Positions 1-7,651 of a DNA stretch of 64,000 bases are shown here, in pieces. Each line of letters starts with the position of its first letter. Position 1 is the first letter of the stretch. Below the pieces are notes generated by a model that was not told the origin of the DNA, ran no database searches, and worked only from the letters and a program-made list of their open reading frames with translations. The position numbers and the translations under genes are program-made. This DNA is from QHXW01 sp035297145 (lineage in GTDB: Bacteria > Acidobacteriota > Terriglobia > Bryobacterales > Bryobacteraceae), in contig DATGZN010000040.1 of the NCBI GenBank assembly GCA_035297145.1, positions 28,910 through 92,909 of the forward strand. The letters are read 5' to 3'.

Positions 1-828
1 TCGCTCCATGTTTTCGAGAGCAAGCGGCAGCGCGGCTTCGCTCGAAGAAGTCGAGAAGGCAAGGAGAAACGGCGCGCGCACCGCCCGATAGAACGCGCCC
101 GCGGGAATGCGGAACAGCATTACGATCGATCCGAGTACCAGCGTCACGAACACGAACTGCGCTGCGTACATGGTGAGTACCAGCTTGCCCAGTCCGAGCA
201 GCACACTGGAACCCTTGCTGGCCACCGTAACCGCGATGGCCGCTGCCACACCAAACGGCGCCAGGTACATGACGTAGTTCGTATAGCGGAACATCACCTG
301 CGCGAGCGATTCGCAGAACGCGACTACTGGTTTCGCCTTCGCGCCGATGGCTGCACAAGCCGCTCCGAACAGAAATGAGAACACCACAATCTCGAGCACA
401 TCGCCTCGCGCCATGGCATCGATGATGCTCGACGGAAACACGTGCTCGATAACTGTCCCGGCGCTTTGCTGATTTTGCGGCAGAGCGGCCTCTCCGGACG
501 GCGTCAGCGTCATACCCGCTCCCGGCCGCACCAGGTTCACCGCCGCGAGGCCAAGGAACAGCGCCACGGTGGTGACGGCTTCAAAGTACACGATGGCCTT
601 CAGGCCGATACGGCCCATGCGCTTCAGGTCGCCTGAACCCGCGATGCCGTAGACCAGCGTCCCGAAGATCAGCGGCGCAATGATGGAGCGGATGAGCCGC
701 AAGAAAATGTTACTGACTGGCGAAAGGCGCGCGGCAAAGCCGGGAGCCGCGATGCCCAGCGCAATTCCCACGGCCATTCCAATGAAGATCCACGCGGTGA
801 GCGAGAGCCGCCTCACCGTTCTCCCCAT
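1..828 (-). CDS. Sodium:dicarboxylate symporter family protein (C-terminus beyond window)
   Basis: Reading leftwards from the ATG at 828 gives MGRTVRRLSLTAWIFIGMAV, followed by a Gly/Ala-rich hydrophobic helix and the stretch RLIRSIIAPLIFGTLVYGIA. This is the N-terminus of the DAACS (DctA/GltP) family of Na+- or H+-coupled dicarboxylate or glutamate carriers in the inner membrane. The frame stays open to base 1, so the substrate-binding hairpins and C-terminus are missing. An in-frame GTG at 816 is an alternative start: it has GGGGAG just upstream and forms a 4-base GTGA overlap with the nadK stop. Last gene of the xseB operon in view. The exact substrate cannot be told from this part. Confidence 0.85.
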   Translation of the reverse strand, partial: MGRTVRRLSLTAWIFIGMAVGIALGIAAPGFAARLSPVSNIFLRLIRSIIAPLIFGTLVYGIAGSGDLKRMGRIGLKAIVYFEAVTTVALFLGLAAVNLVRPGAGMTLTPSGEAALPQNQQSAGTVIEHVFPSSIIDAMARGDVLEIVVFSFLFGAACAAIGAKAKPVVAFCESLAQVMFRYTNYVMYLAPFGVAAAIAVTVASKGSSVLLGLGKLVLTMYAAQFVFVTLVLGSIVMLFRIPAGAFYRAVRAPFLLAFSTSSSEAALPLALENMER

Positions 829-1676
829 TTGAGTTTTTGGCGCAGCACATCGAAGAAGAGCATGTTTGGCGGCCGGACGAGCATGAGCGTGTGCTGCGAG
901 CTGCGGCAAATAATCTGATCATCTTTCTGCAACGGTTCGCCGATCTGCCCATCGATTGTGAGAAATGCCGCGTCGCCCTCTGCCTGGCAGATGATGCGAA
1001 TGACGCTCGAATCTGGCACGATTACTGGACGATTGGTCAGCATGTGCGGGCAGATGGGCGTCAGGCAGATGGACGCCACTGAAGGGAAGATGATGGGGCC
1101 GCCCGCGGATAGTGAGTACGCCGTCGAGCCGGTCGGCGTCGCCACGATGAGGCCGTCGGCTTTGTAACGGCACACGAACATCTGGTCCACGTGTGCGTCC
1201 AGATCGATCATGCGCGCGATCGCGGATTTCGTGATTACCACGTCGTTGAGGGCTTCATATTCGCCGACCACATTCCCCTCGCGCACGAGTTGGCCGTGCA
1301 GCAGCTTGCGCTTGCCAATGCGATGCTCGCCACGGAAGGCGCGTTCCAGGTCGGGAAAGAACGAGTCGACCGTGATGGCCGTGAGAAAGCCCAGTCCGCC
1401 GAGATTCACAGGGAACAGCGGGACCTCCCGGCCTCCGATGGCCCGTGCGGCGGAGAGCAAGGTGCCGTCGCCGCCGAGCACAATCACGAGATCCGCGCCC
1501 TCGGGGATTTCCGCGCGAGACATCGCTCCGCTCGTGCCCGCATACACGGCGGTTTCTTCGTCATATCGAATGCTGATGCCGCGCCCCCGGAGCCACGCCA
1601 TCAGTTTCGGAACCAACTCAGCGGCGGCCGGCACACCGGGCTTCGAGAGGATTCCGACTGTTCTAATGTCGGGCAT
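813..1676 (-). CDS. nadK: NAD kinase
   Basis: A 287-residue ATP-NAD kinase, which phosphorylates NAD+ to NADP+ in the cytosol. The catalytic GGDG motif is at residues 68-71 (GGDGTLL), followed by NLGGLGFL at 91-98, the LND triplet near 143 and the NAD-binding PTGSTAYSLSAGG at 181-193. These are all hallmarks of the family, and the length is normal. Its ATG overlaps the end of tlyA by 14 bases and its stop overlaps the downstream symporter start, so it is translationally embedded in the operon. tlyA-nadK adjacency is common in bacteria. Confidence 0.96.
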   Translation of the reverse strand: MPDIRTVGILSKPGVPAAAELVPKLMAWLRGRGISIRYDEETAVYAGTSGAMSRAEIPEGADLVIVLGGDGTLLSAARAIGGREVPLFPVNLGGLGFLTAITVDSFFPDLERAFRGEHRIGKRKLLHGQLVREGNVVGEYEALNDVVITKSAIARMIDLDAHVDQMFVCRYKADGLIVATPTGSTAYSLSAGGPIIFPSVASICLTPICPHMLTNRPVIVPDSSVIRIICQAEGDAAFLTIDGQIGEPLQKDDQIICRSSQHTLMLVRPPNMLFFDVLRQKLKWGER

Positions 1677-2385
1677 AAAGCAGAAATTCCTTGTTTCCTT
1701 CGGCGCCGAGAATGGGACTCTCCATAATACTGGTCTCGAAACCCAGGATCTTCACGGCATCCTCCACGCGCGCGCAGGATTCGCGATGCAGCTCCGGGTC
1801 CCGCACGATGCCGCCTTTTCCAACATGTCCCTTTCCCACTTCAAACTGCGGTTTGACGAGTATAACCATCCTGCCATCGGAGCGCAAAAGGGGGACTGCC
1901 GCCGGCAATATCAGAGTCACGGAAATGAAGCTCACGTCGAATGTGGCGAGGGCCACGGGTTCGCCAATCTCTTTATATTGCAAATAGCGTGCGTTGATTC
2001 CCTCGTGCACAACCACCTGCGGATCGTTGCGCAGTTTCCAATCGAGCTGGCCTGAGCCGACGTCCACCGCGTGGACGCGCGCGGCGCCGCGCTGCAGCAG
2101 GCAGTCTGTAAATCCGCCCGTGGAGGAGCCGACGTCGAGGCACACGCAGCCGGTCACATCAATGCCAAATCCATCCAACGCCGCCGCCAACTTCACGCCG
2201 CCGCGGCTCACATAAGGCGGCTTGCCGCTGATTTCGATCGCGCTCGCGGCATCTATGGCGTGCCCCGGCTTTGACGCCTTTTGGCCGTCTACGGATACTT
2301 CGCCGGCCATGATCAGCGCCTGCGCCTTTTCGCGGGACTCGGCCAGACCGCGCTCGACCAACAGGCGATCGAGCCGCTGCTTCAT
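1663..2385 (-). CDS. tlyA: TlyA-type rRNA 2'-O-methyltransferase
   Basis: 240 residues from the ATG at 2385, which overlaps the ispA stop as ATGA. An S4 RNA-binding domain (about 1-60) is followed by the YVSRGGVKL linker and an RrmJ-like Rossmann methyltransferase with the SAM loop DVGSSTGG at 84-91. The K-D-K-E catalytic tetrad can be read as K65, D150, K178 and E233. TlyA proteins 2'-O-methylate cytidines in 16S and/or 23S rRNA. A longer open frame extends upstream to 2469, but the family begins at MKQRLDRLL, so the short start is preferred. Confidence 0.93.
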   Translation of the reverse strand: MKQRLDRLLVERGLAESREKAQALIMAGEVSVDGQKASKPGHAIDAASAIEISGKPPYVSRGGVKLAAALDGFGIDVTGCVCLDVGSSTGGFTDCLLQRGAARVHAVDVGSGQLDWKLRNDPQVVVHEGINARYLQYKEIGEPVALATFDVSFISVTLILPAAVPLLRSDGRMVILVKPQFEVGKGHVGKGGIVRDPELHRESCARVEDAVKILGFETSIMESPILGAEGNKEFLLYARH

Positions 2386-3266
2386 GACTTGCGCTGCACG
2401 ATGAGATCTGCCAGCTCGCCGAGGCGCCGGGCGCGGTCCCCGAAAATAGCCAGCGCCTGATGGGCACACTCGCGCTCGCGCTCCGCCATGCGGTGCGATT
2501 CTTCCAGCCCATATACAGCAGGGAAGGTGATCTTATGCTGCTGGGCGTCCTTGCCCGCAGTCTTGCCCAGGGCTTCGCTCGATTCCTCGACGTCGAGGAT
2601 GTCGTCCACAATCTGGAACGCAAGACCTACGTGCTCGCCGAAACGCGAAATGTCTTCGAGCTGCCGCGCGTCCGCACCAGCGTAGATGGCTCCCATGCGC
2701 ACACTGGCCCGCAGCAGGGCTCCGGTTTTCGCACGGTGGATGGCCTCGAGCAACTGCGCGTCCGGCGGCTTGCCCTCGCCTTCGAGATCCGCCACCTGGC
2801 CGCCGATCATGCCGCCCACCGTGCCCGCAGCCGTGGCCAGTTCCGCGATCACCCGCGTCTTGCGATCGTCCGGCACACCATCCATCTTCGCGAGTGTTTC
2901 AAACGCCAGGGTGAGCAGTGCGTCACCCGTGAGGATGGCCATCGCTTCGCCAAAGACTTTGTGCGACGTCAGCTTACCGCGGCGGTAATCGTCGTTATCG
3001 AGCGCCGGCAGATCGTCGTGAATCAGCGAATACGTGTGAATGAATTCCAGCGCGCACGCCGCCGTCTCGATGCCTCGCGGCGCATCGCAAATGGCGCGCG
3101 CGGCTTCCAGGCACAGCACTGGCCGCACGCGCTTGCCACCCGCGAACAGGCTGTAGCGCATGGCGCGATGCAGCATCTCCGGCGGAACGGTTTCACTGGG
3201 AACCAGCCGGTCGAGTTCGCGGTCGATAAGCTGCTGCTGCCGCGCCAGGTGCTCGCTGAAACTCAT
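2382..3266 (-). CDS. ispA: Farnesyl/geranyl diphosphate synthase (polyprenyl synthetase)
   Basis: 294 residues with every short-chain trans-prenyltransferase signature: GGKR at 43-46, the first Asp-rich motif DDLPALD at 84-90 and the second, DDILD, at 221-225. It condenses IPP with DMAPP/GPP to make GPP/FPP for quinones, undecaprenyl phosphate and hopanoids. The two extra residues in the first Asp-rich motif are typical of bacterial FPP synthases. Its start overlaps the xseB stop (ATGA) and its stop overlaps tlyA. In many bacteria dxs follows; here dxs is absent, although dxr lies at 30396. Confidence 0.93.
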   Translation of the reverse strand: MSFSEHLARQQQLIDRELDRLVPSETVPPEMLHRAMRYSLFAGGKRVRPVLCLEAARAICDAPRGIETAACALEFIHTYSLIHDDLPALDNDDYRRGKLTSHKVFGEAMAILTGDALLTLAFETLAKMDGVPDDRKTRVIAELATAAGTVGGMIGGQVADLEGEGKPPDAQLLEAIHRAKTGALLRASVRMGAIYAGADARQLEDISRFGEHVGLAFQIVDDILDVEESSEALGKTAGKDAQQHKITFPAVYGLEESHRMAERERECAHQALAIFGDRARRLGELADLIVQRKS

Positions 3267-3511
3267 GCTTTGTCGGGACGGAACGGCTCGGCCTGCATTT
3301 TGCCGTCTTTGCGGATGAGCATTTCGACGCGCGTTTCCGCATTTTCGAGCTGCTTGCGGCAGGCCTCGCTGAGCGCCATGCCCTTCTCGAACAACTCGAG
3401 CGAGCGTTCGAGCGGCAGATCACCGGCCTCGAGTTCCTTGACGACTTTCTCCAGTTCGTCGAGCGAAGCTTCGAAGCTTTCCGCAGGCTGGGCGGGATCG
3501 TCAGGCATCAA
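3263..3511 (-). CDS. xseB: Exodeoxyribonuclease VII small subunit
   Basis: 82 residues with the typical XseB helical hairpin (SFEASLDELEKVVKELEAGD, then LPLERSLELFEKG). XseB packs on the XseA C-terminus to form ExoVII, which degrades single-stranded DNA. It is first in the operon xseB-ispA-tlyA-nadK-symporter, with ATGA overlap to ispA. The large subunit xseA is not adjacent: upstream is an unrelated gene on the other strand. A-T-rich sequence just before the ATG (about 3510-3525) could hold the -10 of the operon, but no convincing -35 was seen. Confidence 0.93.
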   Translation of the reverse strand: MMPDDPAQPAESFEASLDELEKVVKELEAGDLPLERSLELFEKGMALSEACRKQLENAETRVEMLIRKDGKMQAEPFRPDKA

Positions 3512-3562
3512 TATATTTTATCCTAGGGTTGCGCGCCGGCATCAGCTCGCAGCGGAGGGCGA

Positions 3563-3859
3563 ATGTTTGTCTGTATATGGGAGTTTCGGGTCACCGCAGG
3601 GTCCGAGCGGGATTTCGAACGCATCTATGCGCAGGACGGCGACTGGGCGCGGCTTTTTCGACTGTCGCCAGAGTATGAAGGCACAGAGCTGTATCACGAT
3701 CTCGCCGATGGTCGACGGTACCTGACCATCGACCGATGGCAATCGAAGGCGGCTTTTCACACTCTGAAGAATTGTTGGCGCGACGAATACGTGACGTTGG
3801 ATGGCCGCTGCAGTTGCCTGATCGACTCCGAGCGCTTGATTGGAGAAATTGAGTCGTGA
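3563..3859 (+). CDS. ABM-like (dimeric alpha/beta barrel) protein
   Basis: 98 residues. The start MFVCIWEFRV, then G-E-R-D-F-E-R-IY, a central TELYHDLADGRRYLTIDRWQS and an AFHTL segment match the ferredoxin-like fold of antibiotic-biosynthesis-monooxygenase (ABM) domains, which act as dimers in heme or quinol oxidation or simply as small-ligand binders. No catalytic residue can be assigned. The sequence has no signal peptide. It sits between the divergent xseB operon and the convergent O-methyltransferase gene, so it is probably a single-gene unit. Confidence 0.72.
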   Translation: MFVCIWEFRVTAGSERDFERIYAQDGDWARLFRLSPEYEGTELYHDLADGRRYLTIDRWQSKAAFHTLKNCWRDEYVTLDGRCSCLIDSERLIGEIES

Positions 3860-3894
3860 CGAGCGCCGGCGTTGATGCTCGCGCGACGTGACCC

Positions 3895-4929
3895 CTACTT
3901 AATCCCCACCACCATCGAGTCCGGTCCCACCAAATGCTCGACTCTCATCTCGCGGAAACCTGCCTCTTTCATCCAGCCGATGCAATCCGCGCCCGTGTAG
4001 TCGAAGCCGCCTGGCGTCTCGATCAGCATATTGAGGCTCATCAATAAGCCGAACGCATTCTGCGACCGGTCATCATCAATGAGCGATTCGTACACCACCA
4101 CGGCGCCGCCCGCCGGCACAGCTTCGAACGCCTTCCTGAGGAGCATCTTCTTCTCGTCCAGATTCCAGTCGTGCAGGATGTGGCCCATCGTAATCACGTC
4201 GACCTTCGGCAAGGGGTCATTGAAGAAATTCCCCGGCGCGAAGCGCAGGCGTGCGTCCAGCCGATTCTGCTGTACGTAGTCCTCGAAAACCGGCCCGACT
4301 TCGGCCAGGTCAAAACCCAAGCCGGTCAGGTGTGGATTGTGGAGCGCGATCTGCACGGCCAGGTCGCCTTGCGCGGTTCCGACGTCGGCGAATGTCTTGT
4401 ATTGGCTCCACGGCACCTTTTGCGCGATCGCCATATTCGCACCGCGGCTGATGCCCGTCATGGCGCCGAGGAATTCCTTGAGCCGGGCGGGATCCGCATA
4501 AAGCGCCTCGAACGGCGAAGGCCCTCCGTCGCGAGCTTCATTTTGTTGCCGGCCGGTGCGCAGCGCTTCTGTGAGGAGATTCCAGTGTCCAAATAGACGG
4601 TGGTTGGCCATCTCCAGGATGCCGCCGATGTAGCTCGGCTTGCGCTTGTCGAGATACAAATCCGTAGCCGGTGTGTTGGAGTATGTACCGTTCGAGCGTT
4701 GCAGGAAGCCCAGGGCAACCAGGGTGTCGAAGAAGTCGCGGGCGGATCGCGGGTGGAGCCCCATTCGGCCGCTCAAAGTGTCCAAGTCCTCGGCCTTCCT
4801 CGCCAGGTCAGTGAAAACACCCATCTCCACGGCACTCAGCAGCGTTTTCGACGCCCAGAATCCAAGGCCAACCTGCAGGATGTGGTCCGGTGTGGGGCGA
4901 GCGGTTTCGTTGGCTTGATGTGGCGTCAT
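3895..4929 (-). CDS. SAM-dependent O-methyltransferase (hydroxyindole/caffeate-OMT type)
   Basis: 344 residues from the ATG at 4929 (MTPHQANETAR). An N-terminal winged-helix dimerisation region (LSAVEMGVFTDLA..., LHPRSARDFFDTLVALGFL) precedes a class I methyltransferase domain with the glycine-loop segment FADVGTAQGDLA. The GHILHDWNLDEKKMLL motif carries the conserved His-Asp of plant-like O-methyltransferases. These enzymes methylate hydroxyl groups of aromatic small molecules; the substrate here is unknown. The frame extends to 4998 but would then run through the divergent promoter region, so the inner start is chosen. It is divergent from the exported protein at 4980. Confidence 0.85.
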   Translation of the reverse strand: MTPHQANETARPTPDHILQVGLGFWASKTLLSAVEMGVFTDLARKAEDLDTLSGRMGLHPRSARDFFDTLVALGFLQRSNGTYSNTPATDLYLDKRKPSYIGGILEMANHRLFGHWNLLTEALRTGRQQNEARDGGPSPFEALYADPARLKEFLGAMTGISRGANMAIAQKVPWSQYKTFADVGTAQGDLAVQIALHNPHLTGLGFDLAEVGPVFEDYVQQNRLDARLRFAPGNFFNDPLPKVDVITMGHILHDWNLDEKKMLLRKAFEAVPAGGAVVVYESLIDDDRSQNAFGLLMSLNMLIETPGGFDYTGADCIGWMKEAGFREMRVEHLVGPDSMVVGIK

Positions 4930-4939
4930 AGGGAGAATA

Positions 4940-4967
4940 TTGTCGCACTTTTGTGCTGTGCTATAAG
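4940..4967 (+). promoter_or_regulatory. Putative sigma-70 promoter of the 4980 gene
   Basis: TTGTCG (4940-4945), a 16-base spacer and TATAAG (4962-4967) lie in the short divergent spacer before the ATG at 4980. Transcription would begin about 6 bases before the start codon, leaving an almost leaderless mRNA with no room for a Shine-Dalgarno site. Pattern match only. Confidence 0.4.
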
Positions 4968-4979
4968 TTAGGCCTAAGA

Positions 4980-5783
4980 ATGGATGGTAACTTAGCAAGG
5001 TGTTTCGCGTTGGTGACAGTCGCAGTAGTGTCGATGGCTGGGCGGCTTCAGTGCACTGATTGGATCAGGGTCACTCCGCGCATCAAGTCACAGGTACACA
5101 CGCTCAACCGTGTCGAGGCGGAGACGCTGCTTTCCAGAGTTTGCAAGAGCGCTGTCCGATCTGACGATTTCACTGGCCTGGGGTGCGCCACTCGCCAGTT
5201 GGGTCACGGATTTGCGGAAATTGTCGATCACCATTTTTCTCCCAAGGGCGTCATTTTCGGACATTTCTTATCCCCTGACACCGATGACGCGGCCGTGAGT
5301 GGATGGAGCGGCGCAGAGGGCCACGCGGGTCTGTTTGGCGGCACTTTGCTGCTCACAAGGCGGAATGGAAGGTGGACCCCGCTTTGGTACAAGAGCGCCG
5401 TCATAATAGATTCCTGCTTAAAGGCCGCCATGCCAAGCGGCCGGGATATTCTCCTGTGCGAAACAGAGGATGGCGGCATGGGCTACGTAGATCACTATTT
5501 GTACGCTGTCGATCTCACGCGTCCAGCGGACATACGGGATGCGCCTCTTGTAATGGCAATATCGTGCGAGGTTGGTTGCACGACCCATCGACAGGAAATT
5601 CGGCGCGTTCAGTGGGAACAAGAAACCAGACGCCTTTCAGTCACGGTCAGAACGCCGGAGTGGCGACGCACCTGCGACGATGGTTACCCACGGCAGAATC
5701 TGCCGCCGCTGGTCTCTGCGCTGGAATTCGAACTCACCGACAGCGGCTTCAGCGCAAGCATTGGGCCTGCTCCAATGAAGTAG
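4980..5783 (+). CDS. Exported hypothetical protein
   Basis: 267 residues from the ATG at 4980. The N-terminus MDGNLARCFALVTVAVVSMA looks like a signal peptide, followed by GRLQC. The rest is soluble, with several cysteines and a segment GLFGGTLLLTRRNGRWTPLW that suggests beta structure. No family was recognised. An upstream in-frame ATG at 4953 is possible but would start before the probable -10 element. It ends 8 bases from the convergent dehydrogenase stop. Function unknown. Confidence 0.6.
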   Translation: MDGNLARCFALVTVAVVSMAGRLQCTDWIRVTPRIKSQVHTLNRVEAETLLSRVCKSAVRSDDFTGLGCATRQLGHGFAEIVDHHFSPKGVIFGHFLSPDTDDAAVSGWSGAEGHAGLFGGTLLLTRRNGRWTPLWYKSAVIIDSCLKAAMPSGRDILLCETEDGGMGYVDHYLYAVDLTRPADIRDAPLVMAISCEVGCTTHRQEIRRVQWEQETRRLSVTVRTPEWRRTCDDGYPRQNLPPLVSALEFELTDSGFSASIGPAPMK

Positions 5784-5791
5784 CCGCAGTT

Positions 5792-6853
5792 TCAGATCCT
5801 CGCCGGCGCCGCCACGCCCAGCCGGTCTCCCGCCTCGCACAGCGCCTTCCAAGTCCCCGGCCCGATTGGAATGCCGCTCTTCCGCCGCTCCTGTTCCGTG
5901 CGCCACTCGGGGTCGCCGGCCACGAGCACCTCGCTGTAACCCTTCGCCGGAGGTGTCGTCTTCATGATCCGGATCAGGCGGTCCATGCGCGTGCGGAATT
6001 CATCCGGCGGCAGGAAGCGCGCGATGTCGATTGCCAGAAACATCTGGCTGACCCGCACGGGCTTGCCGCGGAAGCGGATGCCGCCGAGCTCCGTGCTCAT
6101 GGCGCCGCCGCTCAGCACCGCGCAGAGGATCTCCGCCATCATCGCGAGACCGCTGCCCTTGTAGCCGCCGAGCGGCATCAGCAGACCTTTCAGGGCTGTT
6201 TCGGTATCGGTGGTGGGCACGCCTTCGGAATCCATGGCCCAGTTGACGGGAATCTGCGGCTGTCCGTTGATCTTCGCTTTGAAAATCTTTCCCGCCGCGA
6301 CCGTCGTAGTTGCCATGTCGAGCAGCCACGGATGTTCCTCGCCGCCAGGAACGGCCATGCAAATGGGGTTGGTTCCAAGCCGCGGTTGCCTGCCCTGCCA
6401 CGGCGGCACCAGCGCCGAGGCAGTGCACATCACGATGCCAATCTGCCCGGCGTCCGCCATCTTCTGCGCCCAGAACGCGGCTGCGCCGAAGTGATTGGAT
6501 TCGCGGGCCACCACCATCGCCATGCCCGACGCCGCCGCGATGCGTAGCGCGTGAGCACAGCAGGTTTCGGCAATGGCCTGGCCGATGCCGTTTTGCCCGT
6601 CGAAATGCAGGCACGATCCGCTTTCCGAAATTACGGATCCGTCGGCTTTGGCGTCCATGTCGCCCCATTCGATCTGTTCGAGGTAGTAGGGCAGCAACTG
6701 CAGGCCATGCGAATCCACACCGCGCAAGTTGGCCGCAACCAGCGACTCGGCAACTAATCGTGACTTGGCCGGCGGCACGCCAATGGCTTCGAGCAGATGC
6801 GCGGCGAACGGCCTCAGTTCGCCGGCGGAAACGAGAATGTCAGGATCGGGCAT
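5792..6853 (-). CDS. Malate/L-lactate/ureidoglycolate dehydrogenase family (Ldh2) protein
   Basis: 353 residues, normal for the type-2 malate/lactate dehydrogenase family (YlbC/AllD-like), which is unrelated to Rossmann-fold LDH and oxidises 2-hydroxyacids with NAD(P)+. Diagnostic segments are ANLRGVDSHGLQLLPYY near 42-58, VARESNHFGAAAFWA with the conserved histidine, LGTNPICMAVPG and GGYKGSGLAMMAEIL near the end. Substrate (malate, sulfolactate, ureidoglycolate) cannot be decided. Single gene, convergent with the 4980 gene and divergent from vapB. Confidence 0.88.
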   Translation of the reverse strand: MPDPDILVSAGELRPFAAHLLEAIGVPPAKSRLVAESLVAANLRGVDSHGLQLLPYYLEQIEWGDMDAKADGSVISESGSCLHFDGQNGIGQAIAETCCAHALRIAAASGMAMVVARESNHFGAAAFWAQKMADAGQIGIVMCTASALVPPWQGRQPRLGTNPICMAVPGGEEHPWLLDMATTTVAAGKIFKAKINGQPQIPVNWAMDSEGVPTTDTETALKGLLMPLGGYKGSGLAMMAEILCAVLSGGAMSTELGGIRFRGKPVRVSQMFLAIDIARFLPPDEFRTRMDRLIRIMKTTPPAKGYSEVLVAGDPEWRTEQERRKSGIPIGPGTWKALCEAGDRLGVAAPARI

Positions 6854-6903
6854 GGGAACCCAACAGCTTATGACAGTTCAGAGCGTTTGCGATAGGCGAA
6901 GCT

Positions 6904-6941
6904 ACTCATACATTGAGCATGTTATACTCACTCTGTGAGTA
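6904..6941. promoter_or_regulatory. vapBC promoter and palindromic operator
   Basis: An extended -10 element TGTTATACT (6920-6928) precedes the vapB GTG at 6935. It is overlapped by the perfect inverted repeat TACTCAC-TCT-GTGAGTA (6925-6941), whose right arm contains the start codon. A second CTCA-N5-TGAG site lies at 6905-6917, centred about 22 bases away. This arrangement fits autorepression by the VapB/VapC complex. Transcription would start at or next to the GTG, giving a leaderless mRNA. Seen directly; binding is inferred. Confidence 0.6.
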
Positions 6942-7189
6942 AGCGGCTGCAAGTGCTGCTCCCGGATGCCGAAATGGCTGAGATCCAGCGCATGGCCCGG
7001 CGCGAGCAGCTCACCGTAGGTGAATGGGCCCGACGCGCGTTGCGCCAGGCACGCTCCGAGAGGTCGCCGGGCGATCCGAAAGCTAAGTTGAAAGTCCTCC
7101 GCGAAGCTGTGAAACACTCGTTCCCGACCGCTGACATCGAACAGATGTTGGCGGAAATAGAACGCGGCTATCTCAGTGACCTTCCTTGA
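6935..7189 (+). CDS. vapB: VapB-type antitoxin
   Basis: 84 residues, GTG start. The N-terminal strand SKRLQVLLPDAEMAEIQRMARRE, then LTVGEWARRALRQAR, is a ribbon-helix-helix DNA-binding domain. The C-terminal part with AEIERGYLSDL would wrap the toxin. It overlaps vapC by 14 bases, the usual translational coupling in type II toxin-antitoxin pairs. A palindrome covering its own start is the likely operator. Gene symbol used in the generic sense. Confidence 0.82.
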   Translation: MSKRLQVLLPDAEMAEIQRMARREQLTVGEWARRALRQARSERSPGDPKAKLKVLREAVKHSFPTADIEQMLAEIERGYLSDLP

Positions 7190-7577
7190 TTCGAATATAC
7201 CCATGTACTTGGTTGGGGCGCCGCACCGGCACAAGACAGAGGCAGAGATCCTTGTCGAGCGGGCAATTGCCTCGGGGGATCGGCTGGTTACGGACGCCGA
7301 AGTGTTGCAGGAGATTCTACATCGCTATTCAGCGATGCGACGGCGCGATGATATTGCGACCGCATTGCGAGTGACATTAGGGCTCGTTGACGCAGTCCTT
7401 CCCATGGACGAGCGGGATGTTTTGCGGGCAGCTGAGATTCTGCGCTTATCCGAGCGATGGTCCGCTCGTGATGCGGTTCACATCGCCATCATGGAACGGC
7501 ACCGTATTCAACGCATCATGAGCTTCGATCAGGATTTCGACCGCTGGCCAGGAATCACTCGGGTGCACGAAATCTAA
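7176..7577 (+). CDS. vapC: PIN-domain toxin (VapC-like)
   Basis: 133 residues from a GTG within the end of vapB. PIN-domain acidic residues can be seen: D5 in FLDSN, the Glu of EVLQEILHR, the Asp of SARDAVHIA and the final FDQDFD. PIN toxins are Mg2+-dependent RNases that cut tRNA or rRNA when the antitoxin is degraded. The stop lies 74 bases before the first recA, but a separate -10 element in between argues against co-transcription. Confidence 0.88.
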   Translation: MTFLDSNIPMYLVGAPHRHKTEAEILVERAIASGDRLVTDAEVLQEILHRYSAMRRRDDIATALRVTLGLVDAVLPMDERDVLRAAEILRLSERWSARDAVHIAIMERHRIQRIMSFDQDFDRWPGITRVHEI

Positions 7578-7603
7578 GACACAGCACCTCTCACGCCGCT
7601 TGC

Positions 7604-7609
7604 TATAAT
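7604..7609 (+). promoter_or_regulatory. Likely -10 element of recA
   Basis: A perfect TATAAT lies 42 bases before the recA ATG, with AGGAG near 7640 as ribosome-binding site. The -35 position (about 7581) reads ACAGCA, a poor match. No LexA-type palindrome was recognised around it, so the mode of SOS control is unclear. Confidence 0.5.
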
Positions 7610-7651
7610 TCTCTTTCACCACCCCCGCGGAAGAAAACAGGAGTTCCCCTC

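Noticed and set aside
7578..7651. LexA box in front of recA
   Set aside because: Only a -10 TATAAT and ribosome-binding site are visible; no convincing palindrome of a known LexA type was seen.
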